A stretch of 64,000 bases of DNA from NCBI RefSeq assembly GCF_006874645.1, contig NZ_CP030082.1, forward strand, positions 3,410,001 to 3,474,000, given 5' to 3'. The position numbers and the translations under genes were made by a program. The notes beneath the pieces are model-generated. The model was not told the origin of the DNA. It did not search any database and saw only the letters and a program-made list of their open reading frames with translations. Positions 26,886 through 34,882 of the stretch are shown here, piece after piece. Source of the DNA: Bdellovibrio sp. ZAP7. Lineage in GTDB: Bacteria > Bdellovibrionota > Bdellovibrionia > Bdellovibrionales > Bdellovibrionaceae. Positions within the stretch are counted from its first letter, which is position 1; the number at the start of each line of letters is the position of its first letter.

Positions 26886-27866
26886 ATGAAAAAGAAAACT
26901 TATACAATCGGTTTTGATTTAGGTGGTACTAAACTTGCGGCAGCTCTTCTGGATAACTCTGGAAACATGCTGGATTTCGTAAAAGTACCGGTCGATATGA
27001 AGCGCGAGGGCTCGGCCCAAAAAACTCAACAGCGCGTGATTCATCTTATTTCTGATATCGCTCAAGATTTCAAAAAACGGTTTCCCAAAGAAACATCTCC
27101 CTCTGTATTTAAAGGTATTGGGCTGGCAAGTGCCGGTCCCTTGAATGCTGAAGAAGGAAAACTTTTGCACCCAGTGAACTACCCAGGCTGGAAAGTCGTT
27201 CCGATTCGTGATTTGGTAGAAAAAGAAATCAATAAAAGCGGTTTTAAAACGAAAGTGTATTTCCAGCATGACGCTACAGCCGCAGCCCTTGCAGAGGGTT
27301 GGGTAGGTGGAGCTCAAGGCATGAAGTCCTTTGCTGTTGTGACGACAGGAACTGGGGTTGGTACGGGTATCATCTTTAACGGTATGCCTTGCCAAAGCGG
27401 AGGCATGGGCTCGGAGTGCGGGCACTTTGTTATCGACGTGCCCGGCTTGAAAGCGAATCCTGATAAAGTTCATCACTACACAGTCGAAGGTCTTTCTTCA
27501 GGCACGGGACTTTTACGTCGCGCCAAAGAAATGGGTTTCAGTGGTAACTCCGTCGAACAACTGGTTGAAACCAAAGATCCAAAATATGATATCTTGTTTG
27601 CTGACATGGCTTTTGCGCTGGCAAGTCTTTGCCACAATCTTTCCATCGCCTTTAACTTGGAAAAAATCTTTATCAGCGGCGGTTTGATTAAAATCAAAGA
27701 TCTGTTCTTCAAAGATTTGAAAGCGAACTATTCAAGAACCATTCGTCAGATCAACACTGATCTTGAGTGCAAAATTGAAATCGCAAAAACAAAAAATAAT
27801 GCGGGCGTTTTGGGTGCGGGCTATCTTCCCCACCTTTACGGCAAACCGGCTCGCAAAACGAAATAG
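26886..27866 (+). CDS. ROK-family sugar kinase, probable glucokinase
   Basis: 326 residues. The phosphate-binding motif DLGGTK is at residues 11-16, the catalytic aspartate lies in FQHDATAAALAE, and TTGTGVGTGI and SECGHF match the ROK core. The usual zinc motif CxCGxxGCxE after the GH dipeptide is missing; the same stretch reads PGLKANPDKVHHYTVEGLSSGTG. It lies 44 bases after the amylase in the same direction and would phosphorylate glucose released from maltodextrin, feeding Pgi at 28726. Glucokinase is the best reading, but the ROK family also includes fructokinases and N-acetylhexosamine kinases. No HTH is present, so it is not a NagC-type repressor. Confidence 0.8.
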   Translation: MKKKTYTIGFDLGGTKLAAALLDNSGNMLDFVKVPVDMKREGSAQKTQQRVIHLISDIAQDFKKRFPKETSPSVFKGIGLASAGPLNAEEGKLLHPVNYPGWKVVPIRDLVEKEINKSGFKTKVYFQHDATAAALAEGWVGGAQGMKSFAVVTTGTGVGTGIIFNGMPCQSGGMGSECGHFVIDVPGLKANPDKVHHYTVEGLSSGTGLLRRAKEMGFSGNSVEQLVETKDPKYDILFADMAFALASLCHNLSIAFNLEKIFISGGLIKIKDLFFKDLKANYSRTIRQINTDLECKIEIAKTKNNAGVLGAGYLPHLYGKPARKTK

Positions 27867-27895
27867 ACATTTTCGAATAACAATCCCAAAAATCC

Positions 27896-27928
27896 ACACC
27901 CAGGGGCAATCTTCCTCTGGGTTTTTTA
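27896..27928 (+). terminator. terminator of the maltodextrin operon
   Basis: CCCAGGGG, a seven-base loop and CCTCTGGG (one G-T pair) followed by a run of six T. It lies about 30 bases after the sugar kinase stop. Confidence 0.85.
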
Positions 27929-28016
27929 TTTTGCAGCCTCAACTGTCATTAATTTAATTCTGACCGAATTTCCGTCCAGGTCTGCTCTTTGCAATTCACA
28001 TTTGCAAGGAGGCTAT

Positions 28017-28628
28017 ATGGTAAATCTCAAGGAAAACCCATCTCATTCAGAAGACATTGTCCAGCTGATCAAGAAAGACCATAAGCCCTTGAAGGTGCTG
28101 CTGGGAATTCTTAAGAACGAAGATGTCACCATCACTGAAAAGCGCGCCGCTTTTACAGAGTTCGCTCCCCTGCTGGAAGCCCATGCCAAACCTGAAGAAG
28201 ACACCTGGTATACGTCTTTAAAGCGCGAGCACCAGATGGAAGTTCAGGGCATGGAAGGCGACCTGGAACACCGACTTTCAGATCAAATTTGTAAGGACAT
28301 GAAAAAAACCGTCGACGATAACTCCTTTATGGCAAAAGCAAAAGTATTGGCTGAACTCGTCGAGCACCACATCAAGGAAGAGGAAATGGAAATGCTGCCG
28401 GAGTACGAAAAGTATGCAACCTTGGATGAGCGAATTGAACTAGGTCACCGATATCTTGAATTACAACAAGAAATTGAAAACCGACAATACAAGGAAAGCC
28501 ACAAGTTTCCATCGTCAGTATTGGATAACATTCAGGGTAAAGTCGGCATGCCGATCTTGCTCTATATCCTCGGAGTTCCAGGATTTGTTGTTATCCTGCT
28601 CTGGTTTTTCTTCTTCCGCGGGGAATAA
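28017..28628 (+). CDS. hemerythrin-like HHE protein with C-terminal membrane anchor
   Basis: 203 residues from the ATG at 28017, chosen because AAGGAGG ends four bases before it; a TTG at 28002 is rejected. The first 150 residues are a four-helix hemerythrin-type domain with metal-ligand candidates in KKDHKPL, LLEAHAKPEE, LEHRL and ELVEHHIKEEE. The last 20 residues form a single hydrophobic segment (GMPILLYILGVPGFVVILLW), giving a tail anchor with the domain in the cytoplasm. Such proteins bind oxygen, nitric oxide or iron. It is followed by a strong terminator, so it is a single-gene unit. Confidence 0.8.
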   Translation: MVNLKENPSHSEDIVQLIKKDHKPLKVLLGILKNEDVTITEKRAAFTEFAPLLEAHAKPEEDTWYTSLKREHQMEVQGMEGDLEHRLSDQICKDMKKTVDDNSFMAKAKVLAELVEHHIKEEEMEMLPEYEKYATLDERIELGHRYLELQQEIENRQYKESHKFPSSVLDNIQGKVGMPILLYILGVPGFVVILLWFFFFRGE

Positions 28629-28665
28629 AAAAAGGGAGCCCCAGTGCGTGGGGCTCCCTTTTTTT
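28624..28665. terminator. strong bidirectional terminator
   Basis: GGGAGCCCC and GGGGCTCCC form a nine-base GC-rich stem with seven A before and seven T after it. It sits between the hemerythrin-like gene (plus) and pgi (minus) and can end both transcripts. Confidence 0.92.
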
Positions 28666-28667
28666 GA

Positions 28668-28697
28668 TACTCCGACGGAGTCGGAGTGCAAATCAGC
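28668..28697 (-). repeat. 3' hairpin repeat, copy 1
   Basis: On the minus strand ACTCCGAC-TCC-GTCGGAGT forms a perfect eight-base stem with a three-base loop, about 30 bases after the pgi stop. Copies with related flanks are at 34818-34847 and 50728-50757. Confidence 0.75.
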
Positions 28698-28725
28698 TTT
28701 TCGATTTTCGCGTATCTGGCGCTGA

Positions 28726-29940
28726 CTATTTTTTAAGTTTCGCCTTAGCCAAGATTTTGCCCGCTTCAACACCTGGCTGATTGAAAGCATCAATCTTCAA
28801 ATATTCACCCAAGCCAGCAACAACCAATTGCCAGAACATGAACAAGTAACCCAAAGTCTCTTCGTCCAATGCCTTTGCTTTTAAGGTCATTGTAGAAACT
28901 CCGTTTGCCACCAGGGCTTCCTGAGTTGCCAAAGCTTCAGCTCTTAATAGTTCACCCATCGTGCGACCTTGCAGGTCCATAGTTTCTTTGAACTGCGCAT
29001 TTTTAATACGCATAGATCCGCCTTCAGCTTCGTCGACACGTTGGAAAATCACAAATTTGTCTTTCGTGCCTTCCATCACTTGTTGCAAGATCGAGTGCTG
29101 ATCAGAAGCACCGATAGCAGCAATCGGAGTACTAACGCGAGGAGCAGGAGTTCCCGCGCGAGTTACCGGTTTACCCAAAGACTCTGCCCACAACTGCGCA
29201 TACCAGCCACCGAAATCTTTCATGCGAGAGTTATATGACCATAACAATGTGATCCACTCTTCACGGCCATAGGATTGAATCACTTGAGCCATAGTTTGAG
29301 TCACAGTTGCTGTATCTAATAGAGCGCGCTTCGCACCAACACGGAACTTTTCCAAATCCAAGCCCAAGAAGGCAGCCGGGAACATTCCCACTGGAGAAAG
29401 AACAGAGAAACGGCCACCTACATCCACCGGGATTTCACACTCAGGTACTTTGTGCTTACGTGCCCAGTCAGTCAGGGAACTTGATTTCGTTTCAGAGATC
29501 ACTATCGAGTTGGAAGCAAGGTGAAGACCTTCTTCTTTGTAAACTTGATCCAAAAGTTCCAAAGCGCACAAAGATTCAATAGTTGTACCGCTCTTGGAAA
29601 TAAACGCCCAGGCAACGTCTTTCAGATCCCCCAGTTCATCAATCAAGGTTTCGAAAACCAGGGCATCCACATTATCAACAAAGAACATGTTGTTGGCGTT
29701 AAAGACTTCGGCGATTACGCGAGTTCCTAAAGAACTTCCACCCAAACCCACGATAACCAATTTTTTAAATTTAGAAGACATCTCCGAGCCGGCTTTGTGG
29801 GATTGTTGCCACAAGTTGATGCGCTCTACGAGTTGTGGGAAACCAATTTCTTTTCTTTGCAAAAACAATTTCAAAGAAGATTGGCATTCCTGAATAAGAT
29901 TTTCGGGATTTGTATGATTCGCCTGCGTGATTTCCAACAT
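28726..29940 (-). CDS. pgi: glucose-6-phosphate isomerase
   Basis: 404 residues from the ATG at 29940; a TTG six codons upstream is possible but less likely. The sugar-phosphate isomerase motifs are present: VIVGLGGSSLGTRVI, AFISKSGTTIESL, the DVGGRFSVLSPVG segment and a C-terminal AFNQPGVEAGK with the catalytic lysine region. It interconverts glucose-6-phosphate and fructose-6-phosphate and would take the product of the ROK kinase at 26886 into glycolysis. It lies 36 bases after the metallophosphoesterase gene on the same strand. At about 400 residues it belongs to the shorter bacterial Pgi form. Confidence 0.92.
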   Translation of the reverse strand: MLEITQANHTNPENLIQECQSSLKLFLQRKEIGFPQLVERINLWQQSHKAGSEMSSKFKKLVIVGLGGSSLGTRVIAEVFNANNMFFVDNVDALVFETLIDELGDLKDVAWAFISKSGTTIESLCALELLDQVYKEEGLHLASNSIVISETKSSSLTDWARKHKVPECEIPVDVGGRFSVLSPVGMFPAAFLGLDLEKFRVGAKRALLDTATVTQTMAQVIQSYGREEWITLLWSYNSRMKDFGGWYAQLWAESLGKPVTRAGTPAPRVSTPIAAIGASDQHSILQQVMEGTKDKFVIFQRVDEAEGGSMRIKNAQFKETMDLQGRTMGELLRAEALATQEALVANGVSTMTLKAKALDEETLGYLFMFWQLVVAGLGEYLKIDAFNQPGVEAGKILAKAKLKK

Positions 29941-29976
29941 CGTGATTTCTCTTTCCAACAGAGTTTGTCGGAAAAA

Positions 29977-31122
29977 TTACGAAATCGCGACGTCTTCCTC
30001 AATACGGTGATATCCGTTCCACTCTTTCAGACGACCACGAGGGCGTCCTCCGTCTTCAGGATACTCAATCAAGCAATAGGTCAGTTTCGTGATTTTTCCA
30101 AGAGACACGATATCTAAAGAAGTGATCTCAGTCCACGTTCCTGTATTAAAATATTCTTTGTGTTCCGACCATTGCCTGTATTGGTACACATGGGTGTGCC
30201 CAAAGACCACAGTATGCACTCTGTCATCGTGAAGAATTTTACGCGCTGATTCACTCAAATCCGGGAAGATAGCGCTTTCCAGGATAACCTGGATGATCCG
30301 CTTCAAAGGCCAATGACGGCGGCTGTCCTTTACAAACACGCTTCTTAGGAAGTAGCGATTTGCCATAAAAAAACCACGCACCAAGCTCATGGTTTCATTT
30401 ACCAGCGCCCAGCGCAGCATTTTACCAAATGGACGAATCTTATCCACGTGGGGATACGTCTGTTTGATTTTCAATACGACTTCCAAAAAGAAGTGAGAAC
30501 CAAAGGGCAGATTCAAGATCGGCTCCACCAAGTTCTTTTTCAGAAAGAATTTTTTGGGGTCCATACGATTAGCGGCTTCATGCATATGACCGTGCTCGAT
30601 ATGAACACCATCAAAGAAATAAACGATGTTTTTAAAGCGCACCGGTGCACCGATCACCTGATTCACAAAGGCGCGGCAAGCCGGCCACAGCATCCCCTGA
30701 TCGTGATTGCCGACGATATAGGTGATGGATTTTCCTGGCTTGGCAGCAAATTCGGCCATGGCTTTAAAGACGTTCTCGTGACCTTTCACGATGTCTTTCA
30801 GAATATCCAGTGTCACGGCTTCGGTGATGACTGATAGGAAATGTCCTTTGTAATCACATTGAAGGAAATTAAAGAAATCACCGTTGATGATCAGTTCAAC
30901 TTCGTAATCGCGGTAAACGCCGGTTGAGTAGTAGTGAATGAATTCCACCAGCTTGTCGCCGTAATAGAATTCCTCGAGCGAATTGATCCCACCCTCAGCC
31001 AATAAACGGCCTTTGCCCAGATGCAAATCGCTGATAACCACCTTGATTTTTTTTACTGGTGCGGGTTTTGCGACAACTGCTGAGCCGTCGCTGACTTCCG
31101 CTGGTGATGTGGTGGACTCCAT
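29977..31122 (-). CDS. calcineurin-like metallophosphoesterase
   Basis: 381 residues, no signal peptide. All metal-binding blocks are present: SDLHLGKG (DxH), INGDFFNF (GD), VGNHDQGM (GNHD), EHGHMHEA and FGHTHVYQ (GHTH). The order resembles LpxH-like enzymes, which cleave UDP-diacylglucosamine in lipid A synthesis, but this protein is about 140 residues longer and has extra helical inserts around 200-290. It lies six bases after the coiled-coil gene and upstream of pgi, forming a likely three-gene minus-strand operon. A role in phospholipid or lipid A metabolism is possible; the substrate cannot be read from the sequence. Confidence 0.85.
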   Translation of the reverse strand: MESTTSPAEVSDGSAVVAKPAPVKKIKVVISDLHLGKGRLLAEGGINSLEEFYYGDKLVEFIHYYSTGVYRDYEVELIINGDFFNFLQCDYKGHFLSVITEAVTLDILKDIVKGHENVFKAMAEFAAKPGKSITYIVGNHDQGMLWPACRAFVNQVIGAPVRFKNIVYFFDGVHIEHGHMHEAANRMDPKKFFLKKNLVEPILNLPFGSHFFLEVVLKIKQTYPHVDKIRPFGKMLRWALVNETMSLVRGFFMANRYFLRSVFVKDSRRHWPLKRIIQVILESAIFPDLSESARKILHDDRVHTVVFGHTHVYQYRQWSEHKEYFNTGTWTEITSLDIVSLGKITKLTYCLIEYPEDGGRPRGRLKEWNGYHRIEEDVAIS

Positions 31123-31128
31123 GAATTC

Positions 31129-32526
31129 CTACTCAGCCTTCTTGAGTGGAACAGGTCCGCCTTCCTCTTTGACTTCCAAATTAGAAAGGGCCAAACGGAG
31201 AGCACGCTCTGTACGTTTGAATTGGTCCTGATTCCCCTCGATAGTCTTGTTTAACTCAAGACATTTATTTCTATAATTATCGAGTTCCTGGGAAAGCTGA
31301 TCAATCTTTCTTTTCTGGTCAAGGATATACTCATCTTTGGACCGAACTAACGCGGCCTTCTCTGCACGCAAAAGCTCTAGACGATTTTCCAGTTCGCGTT
31401 CACGAACACGGATCTTTTTGAAATCTGATTTTAGTCTGGTTTCCAGCTCTTCGACTTTAACGCGAGCTTTGGCCACTTCGTTTTCCTTGTACTGAAGGTT
31501 GCCCTTCAGGATCAAGATCTCGCTTTGGAAGGATTCGCGGTCTTCCGCTTTCTCTTTTTCCACCGCCACGATGCGCACACCCAGTTCGTCTGTACGAGCC
31601 CGAATGATCTCCCCGGCTGAAGCCAGCTCTTCATTTTCACTGCGCAGACTTTCAACTTCTTTTTCCAGTTCCAAGATGCGCTGTTGTGCCAGCTTCAGAT
31701 TTTCTGCCTGAGCCAAGCTTGCATCCACAGAAGTCATCACGTTTGCAGAACCTGCACGGTTGCTGCCACGGAAGTTACCCACGCTGACTTTCACGTCCAC
31801 GTCGTTGTTTTTACGGCCACCCACACGGGCATTCGCAAAACCAGATACGGCCAGAGTGCGATCCGCATCTGTGCCAGCACCGGAAGTCATTTTCGAACTT
31901 GTTAAATTCAAATCTTGAATAGAAACCGTTTTGTCTTCTTTTTGGCTGTCACCCAGGGATGCTGCCAAGTTATCTACCGGACTTGTAAAGTCATCCTGGT
32001 AGTTTGAAGAAGAAACCGGAACATAGGGCTCCTCTGATGGAGTTGGCATTTCTACCACGACATCATCGGACTCATCATCAAGGCTATCGGCAGATTGATA
32101 ACCGCCGTCTGCAGAAGGACCTTGATAAGGTTCTTCGACAGGCATTTCATATGTTGGGTATTTTGGACGAGGTGGCAAATCAAAGCCCACTGGTTTTTCG
32201 CCATCTAACAGCTCATCGCCGGAAGCAAATTCTTCCACACCTTGAGCGGCATAGTCATCGTCAGCTTGATGACTGGTGTATTCTTCTGCTCCACCTGGGA
32301 ATTCAGACGCGTCGATTTCTGCACCGACATCTTTTTCCAGGCCAGCCCACATATCTTCACTCCCGTCTGCATCTGCAGATGGGGTCTGATGGAAATTCGT
32401 TGGCTCTTCGCCAGAAACTTTCCCATCTTTATGAAACGACGCATCCTCTTGAATACCGCGGACATCGTCCATCAGTGATTCAATCAGGTTTTCCGCCGCT
32501 GAAGATTTCTTTTTTCGTTTCGACAT
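31129..32526 (-). CDS. coiled-coil protein with acidic disordered N-terminus
   Basis: 465 residues, no signal or membrane segment. Residues 1-200 are acidic and low in complexity, as expected of a disordered region. Residues 200-275 hold short motifs including EDKTVSIQDL and DADRTLAVSG. Residues 280-450 are heptad-rich charged helix (LELEKEVESLRSENEELASA onwards), a long coiled coil. I know no family. The KTVSI and RTLAV motifs have threonine with a hydrophobic residue at +3, like the KTSIV tail of DgcB, so they could be phosphothreonine ligands for FHA domains; that is speculation. It may be a scaffold or cell-pole protein. It leads an operon with the phosphoesterase and pgi. Confidence 0.7.
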   Translation of the reverse strand: MSKRKKKSSAAENLIESLMDDVRGIQEDASFHKDGKVSGEEPTNFHQTPSADADGSEDMWAGLEKDVGAEIDASEFPGGAEEYTSHQADDDYAAQGVEEFASGDELLDGEKPVGFDLPPRPKYPTYEMPVEEPYQGPSADGGYQSADSLDDESDDVVVEMPTPSEEPYVPVSSSNYQDDFTSPVDNLAASLGDSQKEDKTVSIQDLNLTSSKMTSGAGTDADRTLAVSGFANARVGGRKNNDVDVKVSVGNFRGSNRAGSANVMTSVDASLAQAENLKLAQQRILELEKEVESLRSENEELASAGEIIRARTDELGVRIVAVEKEKAEDRESFQSEILILKGNLQYKENEVAKARVKVEELETRLKSDFKKIRVRERELENRLELLRAEKAALVRSKDEYILDQKRKIDQLSQELDNYRNKCLELNKTIEGNQDQFKRTERALRLALSNLEVKEEGGPVPLKKAE

Positions 32527-32695
32527 ACTAGTGGAATTATCGGAAATTCCTCAACTTCTCTTAAGGAACTCCCATGGGATTCCATCTAACTGGAACAAGG
32601 TCCAGCCCCTACGGGTACGGACTTACCTCAGAACAAATACAGCATCCCACACGCAGGGCATCGCCTCAAAAAATCTCGCATAACCGTCTCATTTA

Positions 32696-32729
32696 GGTAC
32701 GGCCTTACCTCGCAAAGTAAGTCCGTACC
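32696..32729. repeat. GGTACGG-armed hairpin, copy at the ohrR side
   Basis: GGTACGGCCTTAC (32696-32708) and GTAAGTCCGTACC (32717-32729) form a 13-base stem with one mismatch and an eight-base loop. A single arm of the same type lies at 32614-32629, and relatives are at 40348-40423 and 51986-52001. Confidence 0.75.
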
Positions 32730-32820
32730 TTTTGAAGTACATTTTCGCTGCGGTTCCGCAGCGCCTCGTGGTGGAGCCCATCTAAGGCGTGGCGCAGGAC
32801 CCCAATTGTATTAATTATAG

Positions 32821-32839
32821 ATTGTACACAATTTAATTG
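32821..32839. promoter_or_regulatory. probable OhrR operator
   Basis: ATTGT-ac-ACAAT (32821-32832) and the overlapping CAATT-t-AATTG (32829-32839) form palindromes like the TACAATT/AATTGTA operators bound by OhrR in other bacteria. They lie 33-50 bases before the ohrR start, as expected for autoregulation. Confidence 0.6.
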
Positions 32840-32871
32840 CACACAACATAAATGGGCGTAGAATTTGACGT

Positions 32872-33324
32872 ATGAACAAGCAACTTCTTTTGCAAAATCA
32901 GCTTTGTTTTCCGATCTACGCGGCTTCTCGCCTGATCACGCAGCTTTATGGTGAACACTTTAAAGCTTTTGATCTGACGTATCCGCAGTACTTGGTCTTT
33001 TTGGTTTTGTGGGAGAAATCTCCTCGTAAGGTGACCGAAATCGCTGACTTACTGATGCTGGATACGGGAACAGTAACGCCTTTGATTAAGCGCATGGAGA
33101 AACGTGGTTGGATCGTGCGCAAACGTTCTGCCAAAGACGAGCGCTCGGTTGATGTGCAGCTCACCAGTGAAGGACGCAAGCTTGAAAAACATTTCGCCAC
33201 CCTTCCGGAAAAACTACTTTGCGATGTGGATTGCAAAAAGGGCGAGCTGCAAACATTGCACAAAACTTTGAATAAACTTAATGAGCAAATGAAAATAACC
33301 TTAGAAGGAGGTCATCATGAGTAA
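32872..33324 (+). CDS. ohrR: MarR-family organic peroxide sensor OhrR
   Basis: 150 residues. The conserved sensing cysteine is C12 in NQLCFPIYAASR, followed by YPQYLVFLVLWE, the wing-helix LDTGTVTPLIKRMEKRGW and the DERSV wing, all as in Bacillus OhrR. When C12 is oxidised by organic hydroperoxides the protein should leave its operator and release ohr. The gene overlaps ohr by eight bases, and an OhrR-type palindrome lies upstream. A second cysteine pair near the C-terminus (LLCDVDCKKG) may allow a two-Cys response, which I note but cannot assign. Confidence 0.92.
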   Translation: MNKQLLLQNQLCFPIYAASRLITQLYGEHFKAFDLTYPQYLVFLVLWEKSPRKVTEIADLLMLDTGTVTPLIKRMEKRGWIVRKRSAKDERSVDVQLTSEGRKLEKHFATLPEKLLCDVDCKKGELQTLHKTLNKLNEQMKITLEGGHHE

Positions 33325-33730
33325 GCTCTATACAGCAGTTGCGACCGCAACTGGCGGACGCAACGGAAAAGTAGAAAGCTCTGACGGAGTCCTAAATCTT
33401 GAAGTACGTATTCCCAAAGAAATGGGCGGATCTGGTGGCGCGTTCACCAATCCAGAGCAGCTTTTCGCTGCTGGATATGCTGCTTGCTTTGACAGCGCGC
33501 TGAACTTCGTAGCCATGCAACAGAAGACCAAAATAACGTCTTCCGTAACTGCTGACGTGGGCATTGGTCCTAACGATAGCGGTGGCTTCGCCCTGGCAGT
33601 TAAGCTGCGTGCGAAAATCGAAGGTGTCGAGCGTGCAATCGCTCAGCAACTTCTGGAAACGGCTCACAAAGTATGCCCATATTCCAATGCCACTCGTGGC
33701 AACGTTCCCGTCGAGATCGAACTAGTCTAA
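33317..33730 (+). CDS. ohr: organic hydroperoxide resistance protein Ohr
   Basis: 137 residues of the Ohr/OsmC fold. The peroxidatic cysteine is C57 in GYAACFDSAL and the resolving cysteine is C120 in KVCPYSNAT; the active-site arginine and glutamate of the family lie near R15 and E47. It reduces organic peroxides using lipoylated or thiol partners in the cytoplasm. The ATG follows AAGGAGG and overlaps ohrR, so the pair is translationally coupled. A bidirectional terminator follows at 33771. Confidence 0.94.
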   Translation: MSKLYTAVATATGGRNGKVESSDGVLNLEVRIPKEMGGSGGAFTNPEQLFAAGYAACFDSALNFVAMQQKTKITSSVTADVGIGPNDSGGFALAVKLRAKIEGVERAIAQQLLETAHKVCPYSNATRGNVPVEIELV

Positions 33731-33770
33731 CCCCTCCCGTAAAAGGCTAAGACTACCTATTCAGAAAATA

Positions 33771-33802
33771 AAAAAAGGCAGGGACTCCCCTGCCTTTTGT
33801 TT
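33771..33802. terminator. bidirectional terminator between ohr and a PfkB gene
   Basis: GGCAGGG, a short loop and CCCTGCC flanked by A-run and T-run. It lies between convergent genes and can end both. Confidence 0.85.
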
Positions 33803-33886
33803 TACAAAAAGGTGCCTGCCACTTTCTGCAGAAGCACCGCGAAACTGCTGCGGTTCCGCACTGCATTCCGGAAAGGGAACTGTTAC

Positions 33887-34795
33887 CTAAACTGTGATAA
33901 CTTTTTTGTATTCTGCTAGGCGTTTTTCCAAGTCTGGCAAAGTTACTTTTGAAAGTGCTTTGACTGAGAAATCTTGGATCGTGTGAGATGCCATCATGGA
34001 ACCCATGATGCACGCTTGTTTCAAAGTGTTCACTGTTGGAACTTCTTTTTGTGCTGCGATGTAACCGAAGAAACCACCGGCGAACGTATCACCCGCACCC
34101 GTTGGGTCGATCACTGTCGGGATCGGCATTGCCGGCAAGATGAAGTAACCAGATTCTTTTGTGTACATAGCGAAACCGTACTCGCCACGTTTGATAACAA
34201 CAGCGGAAGGCCCCATGGCTGTGATCATTGGAGCTGCCGAGATCGCATTCGAAGCGCCCGTCAGCATTTTTGCTTCGCCCTCATTGATCAATACCAAGTT
34301 CACTTTTTTCACAACTTCAAGCAAAGCGTCTTTCTTGATGTTGATCCAAAGGTTCATTGTATCAAGACCCACAAACTTAGGTTGTTTTACTTGCGACAAA
34401 ACTTGCAATTGAAGTTCAGGAGCAATATTTGCAAGGAAAACGAAAGACGAATCTTTGTAATGCTCTGGCAATTGTGGATTGAAGTGTTCAAAAACGTTCA
34501 ACTCTGTATTCAAAGTTTTCGCTTCGTTCATGTCGCCTTCGTAGGAACCCGCCCAGTGGAATGTCTTACCTGGAACTTTTGAAAGACCTGCCAAATCAAC
34601 CCCACGGTTGTTCAAAAGATCGTAATCTTTTTGGTCGTAGTCTTCACCCACAACACCGACAACACGCACTTTTGAAAACAAAGACGCTGCCAAAGAGAAA
34701 TAATTCGCAGAACCACCCAAAGCACGGTCTGCTTTGCCTGATGGAGTTTGAATTGAATCGTATGCAAGGCTTCCTACTACTAAAATTTCAGACAT
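33887..34795 (-). CDS. PfkB-family carbohydrate or nucleoside kinase
   Basis: 302 residues, ATG with GGAG upstream. The family signatures are an N-terminal ALGGSANYFSLAASLF motif and the C-terminal DPTGAGDTFAGGFFGY anion hole and catalytic aspartate. It phosphorylates a sugar or nucleoside hydroxyl with ATP. Relatives of this exact type are usually annotated as sugar kinases or adenosine kinase-like proteins, and the substrate cannot be set from the sequence. It lies downstream of rlmN, with a hairpin repeat copy between, so it probably has its own transcript. Confidence 0.8.
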   Translation of the reverse strand: MSEILVVGSLAYDSIQTPSGKADRALGGSANYFSLAASLFSKVRVVGVVGEDYDQKDYDLLNNRGVDLAGLSKVPGKTFHWAGSYEGDMNEAKTLNTELNVFEHFNPQLPEHYKDSSFVFLANIAPELQLQVLSQVKQPKFVGLDTMNLWINIKKDALLEVVKKVNLVLINEGEAKMLTGASNAISAAPMITAMGPSAVVIKRGEYGFAMYTKESGYFILPAMPIPTVIDPTGAGDTFAGGFFGYIAAQKEVPTVNTLKQACIMGSMMASHTIQDFSVKALSKVTLPDLEKRLAEYKKVITV

Positions 34796-34817
34796 TTTAA
34801 ATTCTCCAGGATAATTC

Positions 34818-34847
34818 TACTCCGGCGGAGCCGGAGTGTAACTCAGT
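34818..34847 (-). repeat. 3' hairpin repeat, copy 2
   Basis: On the minus strand ACTCCGGC-TCC-GCCGGAGT forms a perfect eight-base stem, about 36 bases after the rlmN stop. Against copy 1 one base pair is changed on both sides (A-T to G-C), keeping the stem. Confidence 0.75.
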
Positions 34848-34882
34848 ACTTAGCGCTCCGGCTTTTCGAAGCGCAATGAAGA

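Larger units (their letters stand above)
32527..32871. other. intergenic region with GGTACGG repeats and ohrR control sites
   Basis: This 345-base gap separates divergent genes. It holds an imperfect palindrome around CCCATGGG (32565-32583), a GGTACGGACTTACCTC arm (32614-32629), a complete GGTACGG hairpin (32696-32729), a GCTGCGG-ttCCGCAGC stem near 32751-32766, and the ohrR operator candidate at 32821-32839. No gene is supported here. Confidence 0.6.
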
